Numbered from the stretch's first letter, positions 25,766 to 34,062 are shown. The stretch is DNA of 34,959 nucleotides from Streptomyces sp. A012304 (GCF_026008495.1 NZ_BQUN01000018.1:1-34959), one strand, 5' to 3'. Notes: a model not told the origin generated them from the letters alone. Numbers and translations: made by a program.

Positions 25766-26254
25766 CTAGTCCCTGCGGACCTCGTAGAGGAAGCATCCGT
25801 ACTCGACGGCCCGGACGTGGACGAGTGCCACGACCGGGTCGTCGAACGCTTCCCGGAAGGCCTTCTCGAAGCCCTCCGGCGAGGGGTCCTCGACGAGGCG
25901 TCCGCCCAGGATGCGGCCGTCGGCGGAGTACCGGCGGACGGTGCGGTGCACTCCGGTGAAGGGCAGCGTGCCGTCGGCCGGGGCCGGGCAGGGGCCGGCG
26001 TGGACGAAGACGGGGCCCTGTTCGTCGTAGGCGCCCGGGTCGCTGCCCGTCTCGGCCGCCCAGCGGCGCAGGGGAGCGTAGGACACGAGGGCGAGCCGCT
26101 CCCCGGGGGCGCTGCGGCGCAGGCAGCAGCGCAGGGGGTCGCCGCCCTCCGCCTCGGTGAAGGGGGTCGTGCGGCGGCCGGCGTCGTCGGTGACGCGGAG
26201 TTCCGCCAGGGCCCCTGGTGCGATGGGGCGTGCGGTGTACGTGGTGGTGATCAT
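25766..26254 (-). CDS. DUF1203-family protein
   Basis: The 162-residue cytosolic protein matches the DUF1203 pattern: DPLRCCLRRSAPGERLALVS, the YAPLRRWAAETG segment, and EQGPVFVHAGPC (about 83-94), then VRRYSADGRILGGRLVED and AVEYGCFLYEVRRD at the end. Function is not established. Conserved Cys, His and acidic residues suggest a metal or small-ligand site. Start: ATG at 26254. The frame remains open upstream through a 12-base tandem repeat, which is not coding by comparison with the family. It is separated from pepN copy 2 by a terminator. Confidence 0.8.
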   Translation of the reverse strand: MITTTYTARPIAPGALAELRVTDDAGRRTTPFTEAEGGDPLRCCLRRSAPGERLALVSYAPLRRWAAETGSDPGAYDEQGPVFVHAGPCPAPADGTLPFTGVHRTVRRYSADGRILGGRLVEDPSPEGFEKAFREAFDDPVVALVHVRAVEYGCFLYEVRRD

Positions 26255-26348
26255 GCACCCCAGAGTCGCGTGCGCCGTCCCGGACCTCCGGCGGGATCCG
26301 GACGTCGTACTCGGATCCGGCTCGCCGGTCCCGGCCGTGGAGACGGCG

Positions 26349-26384
26349 TCGGACACGGCCTCGGACATGGCCTCGGACACGGCA
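26349..26384. repeat. Three tandem 12-base repeats
   Basis: TCGGACACGGCC is repeated at 26349-26360, 26361-26372 (one change) and 26373-26384 (one change). It lies between the DUF1203 start and the pepN copy 2 terminator. No binding protein is known. Confidence 0.75.
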
Positions 26385-26413
26385 GGGGCGCCCGGTGTCG
26401 CACCGGGCGCCCC
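26385..26413 (-). terminator. Terminator after pepN copy 2
   Basis: A perfect 13-bp stem (26385-26397 with 26401-26413) has a three-base TCG loop, 31 bases past the pepN stop. Confidence 0.85.
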
Positions 26414-26443
26414 GTCGCCGTACGGCCTGTCGGCGGCTCGCGG

Positions 26444-29011
26444 TTACCGCGCGTCCGCCGCCTGGGCCTTCAGGGCGCGCTCCACGCCCGAGCGGGACTC
26501 GGAGACGAGGCGGCGCAGGGCCGCGTTCGGCTCGGCGGAGGTCAGCCAGGCGTCGGTCTTGCGCAGGGTCTCCTCGGAGACCTGGACCGCCGGGTAGAGG
26601 CCGACCGCGATCTGCTGGGCGATCTCGTGCGAGCGTGAGTCCCAGATGTCCTTGACGACGTCGAAGTACTTGTCCGTGTACGACGCGAGCAGCTCACGCT
26701 GGTCGGTCTGGACGAAGCCGCTGATGACGGCCTCCTGGACGGCGTTGGGCAGCTTGTCGGACTCCACGACCTGCGCCCAGGCCTCCGCCTTGGCCTCCGG
26801 CGTCGGGCGGGCGGCCCGGGCGGTCGCCGCGTGGCGCTCGCCGGCGGCCGTCTTGTCCCGCTCGTACTCGCCGGCGATCTCCGTCTCGTCGAACCGGCCG
26901 ACGGCCGCGAGCCGCTGCACGAACGCCCAGCGCAGCTCGGTGTCGACGACGAGCCCCTCGATGGTCTGCGAGCCGTCCAGCAGCCCTTCGAGGAGGTCGA
27001 GCTGCTCGGGGGTGCGGGCGGTGGCCGCGAACGCCCGCGCCCACGCCAGCTGGTGGTCGCCGCCGGCCTCGGCCGCGCGCAGGTGGGCCAGCGTGGCGTC
27101 GGTCCAGCGGGTCAGCAGGGCCTCGCGGGCGGCCGGGTCGGCGTACAGGTCGATGGCGAGCTTGACCTGCCGGTGCAGCGACTGGACCACACCGATGTCG
27201 GACTCCTTGCCGATGCCGGACAGCACCAGCGAGAGGTAGTCGCGGGTGGGCAGTTCGGCGTCGCGGGTCATGTCCCAGGCCGACGCCCAGCACAGGGCGC
27301 GCGGCAGGGACGCCTCGAAGTCACCGAGGTGCTCGGTGACGAACGCGAGGGACTTCTCGTCGAGGCGGACCTTGGCGTACGACAGGTCGTCGTCGTTGAG
27401 CAGGACGACGTCCGGGCGGCGCCGGCCGACCAGCTGCGGTACGGCGGTCAGCTCGCCGTCGACGTCCAGCTCGACACGGTCGTCCCGGACCAGCTTGCCG
27501 CTGTCGCCGTCGAGGTCGTAGAGGCCGACGGCGATGCGGTGCGGGCGCAGGGTGGGCTGGCCCTTGGCGCCCGCGGGCAGGGCGGGGGCCTCCTGGCGGA
27601 TCGCGAAGGAGGTGATGACGCCGTGCTCGTCGGTCTCGATCTCCGGGCGCAGCACGTTGATGCCGGCCGTCTCCAGCCACGCCTTCGACCAGGCCTTCAG
27701 ATCACGCCCGGAGGTCTCCTCCAGGGCGCCGAGCAGGTCGGACAGCCGGGTGTTGCCGTAGGCGTGGCGCTTGAAGTAGGCCTGGACGCCCGTGAAGAAC
27801 GCGTCCATGCCGACGTACGCGACGAGCTGCTTCAGGACGGACGCGCCCTTGGCGTAGGTGATGCCGTCGAAGTTGACGAGCACGTCGTCGAGGTCGCGGA
27901 TCTCGGCCATGATCGGGTGGGTGGACGGCAGCTGGTCCTGCCGGTACGCCCACGTCTTCATGGAGTTGGCGAAGGTGGTCCAGGAGTGCGGCCAGCGGCT
28001 GTCGGGCGCGTAGGCCTGGCAGGCGATGGAGGTGTAGGTGGCGAACGACTCGTTCAGCCACAGGTCGTTCCACCACTCCATGGTGACCAGGTCGCCGAAC
28101 CACATGTGGGCCAGCTCGTGCAGGATGGTCTCCGCGCGCAGCTCGTACGCCGCGTCGGTCACCTTCGACCGGAACACGTACTGGTCGCGGATGGTGACGG
28201 CGCCGGCGTTCTCCATCGCGCCCGCGTTGAACTCCGGCACGAACAGCTGGTCGTACTTCTTGAACGGGTACTGGTAGTCGAACTTCTCCTGGAACCAGTC
28301 GAAGCCCTGCCGGGTCACCTCGAAGATCGCGTCCGAGTCGAGGAACTCGGCGAGGGAGGGACGGCAGTAGATGCCCAGCGGCACGCTCTGCCCGTCCTTC
28401 TCGTACACGCTGTGCACGGAGTGGTACGGGCCGACGATGAGCGCCGTGATGTACGACGAGATGCGCGGCGTCGGCTCGAAGACCCAGACGTCGTCCTTCG
28501 GTTCGGGCGTCGGGGAGTTGGAGACGACGGTCCAGCCGTTCGGCGCCTTCACGGTGAACTGGAAAGTGGCCTTCAGGTCGGGCTGCTCGAACGAGGCGAA
28601 GACCCGGCGGGCGTCGGGCACCTCGAACTGTGTGTACAGGTAGGCCTGTTGGTCGACCGGGTCGACGAACCGGTGCAGACCCTCACCGGTGTTGGTGTAG
28701 GCGCAGTCGGCGACGACGCGCAGGATGTTGCGGCCCTGGAGAAGCTCCGGAAGCGCGATGCGGGAGTCCTTGAACACCTCGGCCGGGTCGAGGTCGTCCC
28801 CGTTGAGCGTCACCTCGTGGACGGTCGGAGCCACCAGGTCGATGAAGGACGCGGCGCCGTTCTCCACCACGTCGAAGCGCACCGTGGTCACGGACCGGTA
28901 GGTACCGCCCTCCTGCGCGCCGGAGAGGTCGAGATCGATCTCGTACGAGTCAACGGTGAGCAGCTTCGCCCGCTGCTGCGCCTCTTCGCGAGTCAGGTTT
29001 GTGCCAGGCAC
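26444..29011 (-). CDS. pepN: Aminopeptidase N (M1 family), copy 2
   Basis: The 855-residue cytosolic zinc aminopeptidase has GAMEN upstream of HELAHMWFGDLVTMEWW with zinc ligands H298, H302 and E321. RAETILHELAH and NESFATYTSIACQAY match the classical actinobacterial PepN, and it is the closer of the two genes to that type. Copy 1 has KESFADFMGSFSL at the same place. The C-terminal helical domain is full length. Start: GTG at 29011, preceded by GAGGAGATGACC; the frame extends 67 codons further without homology. Being separate, oppositely oriented and diverged, the two copies probably differ in peptide preference or regulation. Confidence 0.95.
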   Translation of the reverse strand: MPGTNLTREEAQQRAKLLTVDSYEIDLDLSGAQEGGTYRSVTTVRFDVVENGAASFIDLVAPTVHEVTLNGDDLDPAEVFKDSRIALPELLQGRNILRVVADCAYTNTGEGLHRFVDPVDQQAYLYTQFEVPDARRVFASFEQPDLKATFQFTVKAPNGWTVVSNSPTPEPKDDVWVFEPTPRISSYITALIVGPYHSVHSVYEKDGQSVPLGIYCRPSLAEFLDSDAIFEVTRQGFDWFQEKFDYQYPFKKYDQLFVPEFNAGAMENAGAVTIRDQYVFRSKVTDAAYELRAETILHELAHMWFGDLVTMEWWNDLWLNESFATYTSIACQAYAPDSRWPHSWTTFANSMKTWAYRQDQLPSTHPIMAEIRDLDDVLVNFDGITYAKGASVLKQLVAYVGMDAFFTGVQAYFKRHAYGNTRLSDLLGALEETSGRDLKAWSKAWLETAGINVLRPEIETDEHGVITSFAIRQEAPALPAGAKGQPTLRPHRIAVGLYDLDGDSGKLVRDDRVELDVDGELTAVPQLVGRRRPDVVLLNDDDLSYAKVRLDEKSLAFVTEHLGDFEASLPRALCWASAWDMTRDAELPTRDYLSLVLSGIGKESDIGVVQSLHRQVKLAIDLYADPAAREALLTRWTDATLAHLRAAEAGGDHQLAWARAFAATARTPEQLDLLEGLLDGSQTIEGLVVDTELRWAFVQRLAAVGRFDETEIAGEYERDKTAAGERHAATARAARPTPEAKAEAWAQVVESDKLPNAVQEAVISGFVQTDQRELLASYTDKYFDVVKDIWDSRSHEIAQQIAVGLYPAVQVSEETLRKTDAWLTSAEPNAALRRLVSESRSGVERALKAQAADAR

Positions 29012-29105
29012 GCGGTCATCTCCTCGATTTGAGTGGGTTGCGCCATCCTTCCACGGGACCACCGCGTTGGGCGACGACCGGGGTCCCGGGTCGGGGCCGC
29101 CGCCT

Positions 29106-29355
29106 GGACACCGCCGACATGACCGACACCGCTCGGCAGACTTGCCGACAGCTACGGATGCTGTGTCAGGGGGGCACGGAATGAACGGCCCTGACGCCGG
29201 CACGGCCGGCACGAAGTGTCGGGATCCGAAGTGTCCAGATTCGCCGTGTGACGCAGCCCACCTTCACGGGCCGATGGCTCCAGCCGTCTTCCCCGGTCAT
29301 ACCAGCGACCATTTCCGGCACGGACAGACGGGACACCGCCGACATGACCGACACC
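29106..29355 (+). repeat. 25-base direct repeat covering the DUF4287 start
   Basis: A perfect 25-base repeat occupies 29106-29130 and 29331-29355, 225 bases apart. Both copies contain GACATGACCGACACC, that is the start codon and first codons of the DUF4287 gene. After the first copy the frame reads MTDTARQTCRQLRMLCQGG and soon stops. It looks like a duplicated start region whose older copy is non-functional. Confidence 0.75.
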
Positions 29356-29547
29356 ACCAAGGGCCCTGCCAGCTACTTCCCTTCCATCGAGAAGAAGTAC
29401 GGTCGCCCGATCGCGGAGTGGAAGGACCTCATCCGCTCCTCGCCCCTCACCAAGCACATGGAGCTGGTGAACTGGCTCAAGAGCGAGCACGGTCTGGGGC
29501 ACGGCCACGCCAACGCCCTCGTCGCGGACACCCTCAAAGCGTCTTGA
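29344..29547 (+). CDS. DUF4287-family protein
   Basis: The 67-residue cytosolic protein reads MTDTTKGPASYFPSIEKKYG and continues EWKDLIRSSPLTKHMELVNW, then LKSEHGLGHGHANALVADTL. This is the whole DUF4287 pattern, in which a small helical domain resembles a fragment found fused to DUF5655. Function is unknown. Start: ATG at 29344, though the frame could open at a GTG at 29248; the family begins near the chosen Met. It converges on the SDR pseudogene with overlapping ends. Confidence 0.75.
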   Translation: MTDTTKGPASYFPSIEKKYGRPIAEWKDLIRSSPLTKHMELVNWLKSEHGLGHGHANALVADTLKAS

Positions 29548-29956
29548 CCGTGCCTCCGTCGATGACGTAGTCGGCGCCGGTGATGTTGCCGGCGACGTCG
29601 GACAGGAGGAAGGCGATCAAGGAGGCCACTTCCCGGGGTTCGGTGAGGCGGCCGGTGGTGATGCCGAAGGCCTGCGGGATCTGCCGGAGGAACGCGGCGT
29701 GTTCCGCTCCGGCTGCGGCCGCCACCTTGCCGCCGAAGCCGTCGGGGTCCTCCCAGATGGAGGTGCGGACCACTCCGGGGGAGACGGTGTTCACGCGCAC
29801 ACCCTGGGGCCCGAACTCCTCGGCCAGGGACTTGCCCAGCGCGGCGAGGGCCGCCTTGGCCGCGCTGTAGGCGACGGGGCCGGCGGCGGGCAGCCGGGAG
29901 TTGACGGACGAGACGTTGACGATCGCCCCGCGGCGCTCGATCAGGCTGGGCAGGGC
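29534..29956 (-). pseudogene. Short-chain dehydrogenase/reductase, 5'-truncated
   Basis: Frame remains open from a stop at 29983-29981, but SDR homology begins only at about 29956 (ALPSLIERRGAIVNVSSVNS). It keeps the catalytic Ser, the YSAAK Tyr-Lys pair, the SPGVVRTSIW loop, and the C-terminal GADYVIDGGTVKTL. The first half, with the TGxxxGIG nucleotide-binding Rossmann motif, is missing. No start codon or ribosome site precedes the fragment. It would have been regulated by the TetR gene 90 bases upstream in the same direction. Loss of the NAD(P) site makes it non-functional. The ORF from the internal Met at 29800 is too short to be an SDR. Confidence 0.8.
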
Positions 29957-30006
29957 CGTAGGAGGTCGGGCAGAGGGCCTTCAGCGGGTGCGGCTCGGAT
30001 CGAGCG

Positions 30007-30059
30007 GATCAGAGGGAGTCGACGGTCACTGATCCGGGGGTTCGATCACAGGGAGTCGA
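30007..30059 (-). repeat. Short direct repeat of the TetR 3' end
   Basis: GATCAGAGGGAGTCGA (30007-30022) and GATCACAGGGAGTCGA (30044-30059) differ at one base of 16. The second covers the TetR stop and last codons, the first lies beside the SDR truncation point. This may be a scar of the deletion that removed the SDR 5' half. Confidence 0.55.
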
Positions 30060-30624
30060 TCAGCGCGTCGATCACGCGGGTGAGCCGGTCAGGGCCTTCG
30101 GCGACCCGCGCGGTGAGCCGCAGGCCGACGACCGTGTTCAGCAGCAGGCTGCCCAGCGCGGCGGGGTCGCGGTCGGGCGGGATCTCCCCCGCGCGCTGCC
30201 CTTCCTCGATCAGCGCGCGGAAGGCACCCTCGGTGCGGTCGAACATGCGCTGGACGAGGTCGGTCGCCGTCTTGTCCGTTCCGGCGAGCTCCGCCGCCGT
30301 GTTGACGGCCATGCAGCCCCGGCGGTCCGGATCGGCGAGATCCATCTCGACGAGAAACTCCAGCGTCCTGCGCAGACGCGGCTTGACCGGGCCGGCCCCC
30401 TCCAGCATCTCCGTCAGGGCGACGGCCTGACTGTCGCGATAGCGACGGAGCGCCCGCTCGAACAAGGCGTGCTTGCTGCCGAAGCTGTTGTAGAGACTGC
30501 CCTTGCCGATACCGAGGGCATCGACCAGGTCCTGGGGGGTGGTTCTGGCGTATCCCTTCCGCCAGAACACCTCCATGGCCTGCTCGACGGCGGCGTCCGG
30601 ATCGAATTGCCTGGGCCTTCCCAT
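30046..30624 (-). CDS. TetR-family transcriptional regulator
   Basis: The 192-residue repressor has an N-terminal helix-turn-helix (MGRPRQFDPDAAVEQAMEVF then TTPQDLVDALGIGKGSLYNS and FGSKHALFERAL, about 8-55). This is the AcrR/YxaF-type TetR DNA-binding domain. A TetR_C-like helical ligand domain with GCMAVNTAAELA (a common motif of regulators next to SDR or quinone genes) follows. Start: ATG at 30624, in the middle of an AT-rich operator region. It is divergent from the GNAT gene and shares with it the 30642-30665 inverted repeat. The decayed SDR gene downstream on the same strand was likely its original target. Confidence 0.9.
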   Translation of the reverse strand: MGRPRQFDPDAAVEQAMEVFWRKGYARTTPQDLVDALGIGKGSLYNSFGSKHALFERALRRYRDSQAVALTEMLEGAGPVKPRLRRTLEFLVEMDLADPDRRGCMAVNTAAELAGTDKTATDLVQRMFDRTEGAFRALIEEGQRAGEIPPDRDPAALGSLLLNTVVGLRLTARVAEGPDRLTRVIDALIDSL

Positions 30625-30641
30625 GGCCGAACCATACCAAA

Positions 30642-30665
30642 ATTCTGGACCTTGAGGTCAAGAAT
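30642..30665. promoter_or_regulatory. Shared TetR operator
   Basis: ATTCTGGACC-TTGA-GGTCAAGAAT is an inverted repeat with 10-base arms (nine paired) between divergent TetR and GNAT genes. TTGACC in its right half, read on the minus strand, could be the TetR -35 box. A repressor here would control itself and probably the GNAT gene. Confidence 0.7.
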
Positions 30666-30693
30666 CTCGCGCCGCTCACTTATGCTGGCGTGC

Positions 30694-31200
30694 ATGACAA
30701 AGCCATCGCCTGTTCTGGAGCGACTGCGGGTCGAGCACGCGGAGGCCCTGCTGGTGTTCGAGCGGGAGAACCGCGCCTACTTCTCCCGCACCATTCCCGA
30801 CCGGGGCGACGCGTACTTCGCCGAGTTCGCCGCGCAACTCCAGGCGCGCCTCGCCGAGCAGGAGGCGGGCACGTGCCACTTCCATGTGGTCGTCGACCAG
30901 GACGGGGAGTTGATCGGCCGCGTCAATCTCGTGGACGTCGAGGACGGCTGCGCCGAGCTGGGCTACCGGATCGGTGAGCGCGCGGCGGGTCGGGGTGTCG
31001 CGACGGCCGCGGTCGGCGACGTCTGCCGGCTGGCCGCCGCGGAGTACGGACTCTCGGCGCTCACCGCCATGACGACGCTCGACAACCCGGCGTCCAGGAC
31101 CGTGCTGGAGCACAACGGGTTCACGGCCGTGGGCGACATCCACATCGACGGGCGGCCCGGCCTGCGGTACCGACGCCCGCTCGACGGGATCCGCGCGTAG
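30694..31200 (+). CDS. GNAT-family N-acetyltransferase (RimJ/RimL type)
   Basis: The 168-residue enzyme transfers an acetyl group from acetyl-CoA to an amine. The core is GRVNLVDVEDGCAELGYRIG followed by AAGRGVATAAVGDVC (about 94-120), where R/Q-x-x-G-x-G/A binds the CoA pyrophosphate, and LDNPASRTVLEHNGFTAVG. HTRLR-like start PVLERLRVEHAEALLVFERE matches the RimJ/RimL group. Start: ATG at 30694. A -10 like TATGCT (30681-30686) lies eight bases away, so the message may be leaderless. Substrate unknown (protein N-terminus, or a small amine such as an antibiotic). Divergent from, and probably controlled by, TetR. Confidence 0.87.
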   Translation: MTKPSPVLERLRVEHAEALLVFERENRAYFSRTIPDRGDAYFAEFAAQLQARLAEQEAGTCHFHVVVDQDGELIGRVNLVDVEDGCAELGYRIGERAAGRGVATAAVGDVCRLAAAEYGLSALTAMTTLDNPASRTVLEHNGFTAVGDIHIDGRPGLRYRRPLDGIRA

Positions 31201-31201
31201 G

Positions 31202-31229
31202 GCGGGGGCGCGGCGGCCTCGGCCCCCGC
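31202..31229 (+). terminator. Terminator after GNAT gene
   Basis: An 8-bp stem, GCGGGGGC (31202-31209) with GCCCCCGC (31222-31229), begins right after the stop. Bases 31230-31404 show no gene. Confidence 0.6.
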
Positions 31230-31404
31230 GCGTCCCGCGTGGCCATGTCGGCGCCCGGGTGCGCACGACAGTCCGATCGAGGTCGGCATGAATGGTCGTA
31301 CCGGCCCATCGGCAGCGGCCGCGCTACGAGCGGATCCGGATCGGGTGACCGAGGACTCGGCGGCGCGGCGCCCGGGATCCGTCCCGCCCGCGGCGGGGGG
31401 CGGG

Positions 31405-31689
31405 TCAGGCGCCGGCCTTGGCCTTCTCGCCCTTGATCGTGATGTTGGAGCTGGTGGGGTCCTGGCGGTCCTTGGAACGGTCGAGCACCCAGACCAGGCC
31501 GAAGATGACCGCGAACAGCGCGATCGGGGCCACCACGAAGAGGCCCAGCGTCTCGATGACGCTCAGGCCCGGGCCGGGGTCGTCGCCGTCGTCGCGGGTC
31601 AGCGCGAGCGCGGGGGACGACATGAGCAGCATCATCAGCGTCGTACCGGCCGCCAGGGTGCCGGCGCGCAGGGCGTTCTTCTTGTCCAC
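31405..31689 (-). CDS. Small membrane protein with signal peptide
   Basis: The 94-residue protein begins MDKKNALRAGTLAAGTTLMM and reaches a likely signal cleavage at SSPALALT (about 24-31). A second hydrophobic helix LFVVAPIALFAVIFGLVWVL lies at about 50-69, followed by a basic, hydrophilic tail (DRSKDRQ...KGEKAKAGA) on the cytosolic side. It is therefore likely a single-pass membrane protein after cleavage. The start is GTG at 31689. It lies 63 bases after malQ on the same strand and may share its transcript. Homologs are usual next to malQ in streptomycetes, as I recall; function unknown. Confidence 0.75.
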   Translation of the reverse strand: MDKKNALRAGTLAAGTTLMMLLMSSPALALTRDDGDDPGPGLSVIETLGLFVVAPIALFAVIFGLVWVLDRSKDRQDPTSSNITIKGEKAKAGA

Positions 31690-31752
31690 GGTGCCAAAGT
31701 TAGCGAACGACGGTGAGCTGCGCTCGGGCGGGGTGGCCTGTACCGGCCGATG

Positions 31753-33849
31753 TCACCGGCCACCCGCGCCGCCGAGGTCCCGCAGTACGTCGATCAGCGC
31801 CCGCACCCTGGGCGAGGCCGCCAGCTCCTCCAGCGTCACCGGACGGCCCTGCGCGTCCGCGATCGGCAGGCGCCAGTTCGGGTACTGGTCCCATGTGCCG
31901 GGGAGGTTCTGCGGGCGGCGGTCGCCGGTGCCGTCCGGGAGCCAGACGCCGATCATGCGGGCGGGGGTGCGCAGCAGGAAGCGGTGGACGGCCTGGATCC
32001 CGGCCTCCTCGGAGGAGGTGTCGCCGCCTCCGCCGGTGCCCGGGAGGAGGCCGAGGCGGGCGAGCAGTTCCAGCCACTCCGCGGTGTCGGCGGCGGCCTC
32101 GGCGCGTTCCTCCTCCAAGGGGCGGGTGAGCAGCCCGAGGCGGTCGCGGAGCTCGACGTGTTCGCCGGTGAGGCGGGCGGCGGTGGACGGCAGGTCGTGG
32201 GTGGTGGCGGTGGCGAGGCAGTCGGCGCGCCAGCGGTCGGGAGGCAGGGGGCGGCCGTCGCCGTCCCAGTCGCGTTCGAACCACAGGACGGACGTGCCGA
32301 GCACGCCGCGTTCGCGCAGTGCCTCGCGCACGCCCGGCTCGACGGTGCCCAGGTCCTCGCCGATCACCACGGCGCCCGCCCGGGAGGCCTCCAGGACGAG
32401 GACGGCGAGCATGGCCTCGGCGTCGTGACGGACGTAGGTGCCCTCGGTGGGCGGTTCGCCCTCGGGGATCCACCACAGGCGGAACAGGCCCATGACGTGG
32501 TCGATGCGCAGGGCGCCGGCGTGCCGGAACAGGGTGCGCAGCAGGTGGCGGAACGGCGCGTAGCCGGACGCGGCGAGCCGGTCGGGGCGCCACGGGGGCA
32601 GGCCCCAGTCCTGTCCGCGCGCGTTGAAGGCGTCGGGGGGTGCGCCGACCGACATGCCGGCCGCGAAGTACTCCTGCTGGGCCCAGGCGTCGGCGCCGCC
32701 GGGGTGCACGCCGACGGCGAGGTCGTGAACGATCCCGAGGGGCATGCCGGCCTCGCGGGCGGCGCGCTGGGCGGCGGTGAGCTGGTCCTCGGTGAGCCAG
32801 GCGAGGCGCGACCAGAAGTCCACCCGGTCCATCAGCGCGGCCCGCGCGCGGGCGGTGTCCGCCGAGCGGGGGTCGCGCAGCCCCTCCGGCCAGCGGTGCC
32901 AGTCGGAGCCGTGCACCTCGGCGAGCGCGCACCAGGTGGCGTGGTCCTCCAGCGCCTCGCCCTCCTGGGCGAGGAAGTCGCAGTACGCGGCGCGCCGGCC
33001 GGGGCCGAGCGGCACGCGCGCGACCATCTCCAGCGCCTCCTGCTTCAGCCGCCACACCGCGTCCCGGTCGATGAGCGCGCCCTTGTCCAGCACGGTCTCG
33101 CGCAGCCGCCCGGCCCGCTCCAGCAGCGCCCGGACGCGGCCGGGCTCGTCGACGTACGGGAATTCGGGGACGTCCTCGACGCGCAGGTGCACCGGGTCGG
33201 GGAAGCGGCGCGAGGACGGCCGGTACGGGGAGGGGTCGGTGGGGGTGCCGGGCACGGCCGCGTGGAGGGGGTTCACCTGCACGAACCCGGCGCCGAGCGC
33301 CCGCCCGGCCCAGGTGGCCAGCTCGGTCAGGTCCCCGAGGTCCCCCATGCCCCAGGAACGCCGGGACAGGAGGGAGTAGAGCTGGACGAGGAGCCCGTAC
33401 GAGCGTCCCGTGGGGGTGGGCAGCCGGGGCGGGGCGACGATCAGACGGGCGTCGTCGGTGCGGCCGTCGGGGGCGGTGACGGTCAGGCGGTGGACGCCGG
33501 GCGGGAGCCCCTCGGCGGACGCGCGGGTCTCGCCCTGCTCGGTCTCGACCAGCAGCCGGGTGCCGCCGGGGAGCGCGGTCAGGGCGTCCGAGGGGCTGTC
33601 GCTCCAGCACACCACGGTCGGTGGCAGCAGCCGCTCGCTCAGCTCCCGCTCCCGGGCGGCCAGCGCGGCCCGTACGGCCCGCGGCGTGCCCGCGTCGACA
33701 CCCAGGGCGGCCAGGGCGCGCGTGACGGCGGTGGCCGAGGCGGTGACCGTACGGTCCGGGGAGGGCTGGTAGGAGACGGCTACGCCGTGCAGGGCGGCGA
33801 GGCGGGTCAGTGCCTCGTCGGGAGCTGCGGCCGGCCGGGGTGCGGTCAT
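31753..33849 (-). CDS. malQ: 4-alpha-glucanotransferase (amylomaltase)
   Basis: The 698-residue GH77 enzyme transfers alpha-1,4-glucan segments between glucans in the cytosol. Catalytic residues are D450 (nucleophile, LRIDHVMGLFR), E498 (acid/base, IGEDLGTVEPG) and D552 (TTHDLPSTAARL). SWGMGDLGDL and VQVNPLHA near 165-195 mark the family, and QDWGLPPW the acceptor loop. An N-terminal extension of about 140 residues precedes the barrel, as in actinobacterial MalQ. Start: ATG at 33849, exactly adjoining the TAG stop of the small ORF upstream, so translation is probably coupled. No maltose transporter genes are nearby. Confidence 0.95.
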   Translation of the reverse strand: MTAPRPAAAPDEALTRLAALHGVAVSYQPSPDRTVTASATAVTRALAALGVDAGTPRAVRAALAARERELSERLLPPTVVCWSDSPSDALTALPGGTRLLVETEQGETRASAEGLPPGVHRLTVTAPDGRTDDARLIVAPPRLPTPTGRSYGLLVQLYSLLSRRSWGMGDLGDLTELATWAGRALGAGFVQVNPLHAAVPGTPTDPSPYRPSSRRFPDPVHLRVEDVPEFPYVDEPGRVRALLERAGRLRETVLDKGALIDRDAVWRLKQEALEMVARVPLGPGRRAAYCDFLAQEGEALEDHATWCALAEVHGSDWHRWPEGLRDPRSADTARARAALMDRVDFWSRLAWLTEDQLTAAQRAAREAGMPLGIVHDLAVGVHPGGADAWAQQEYFAAGMSVGAPPDAFNARGQDWGLPPWRPDRLAASGYAPFRHLLRTLFRHAGALRIDHVMGLFRLWWIPEGEPPTEGTYVRHDAEAMLAVLVLEASRAGAVVIGEDLGTVEPGVREALRERGVLGTSVLWFERDWDGDGRPLPPDRWRADCLATATTHDLPSTAARLTGEHVELRDRLGLLTRPLEEERAEAAADTAEWLELLARLGLLPGTGGGGDTSSEEAGIQAVHRFLLRTPARMIGVWLPDGTGDRRPQNLPGTWDQYPNWRLPIADAQGRPVTLEELAASPRVRALIDVLRDLGGAGGR

Positions 33850-34062
33850 CTAGGGCCTCGTGACGTCGGGGTCCGCGGCGGCGAGCGGCGGCTCGCTGGT
33901 GAGGGGTTCGGCGTAGGGCAGCGGCGGCTCGCTGGTCAGCGGAGCCTCGGCGCAGGTTCCCTCCGCGCTGAACACACGGATGTGGGGTTCTTCGAGGTCG
34001 GCGGTCGCTGCCGCCGGGCGTTTGGAGCGGGCCGGGAGCACGAGATGGGCCGATGCGGCCAC
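33850..34062 (-). CDS. 70-codon ORF upstream of malQ with TSEPPL repeats
   Basis: The 70-residue, unrecognised protein begins with GTG (34062) behind an excellent AAGGAGG at 34067-34073. Its TAG stop touches the malQ ATG (TAGATG), which suggests reinitiation. The C-terminal half repeats PLTSEPPLPYAE then PLTSEPPLAAAD. There is one Cys and no signal peptide or membrane helix. The perfect ribosome site and tight junction argue for a real gene; a peptide function and a role as a translational leader for malQ are both possible. Confidence 0.65.
   Translation of the reverse strand: MAASAHLVLPARSKRPAAATADLEEPHIRVFSAEGTCAEAPLTSEPPLPYAEPLTSEPPLAAADPDVTRP

Noticed and set aside
26831..29032. 733-codon plus-strand frame opposite pepN copy 2
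   Set aside because: Antisense shadow; pepN itself shows clear catalytic motifs in the other strand.
29534..29800. Short SDR-like gene starting at Met 29800
   Set aside because: SDR homology continues upstream of it to about 29956, and an 88-residue protein would lack the fold; treated as a pseudogene.
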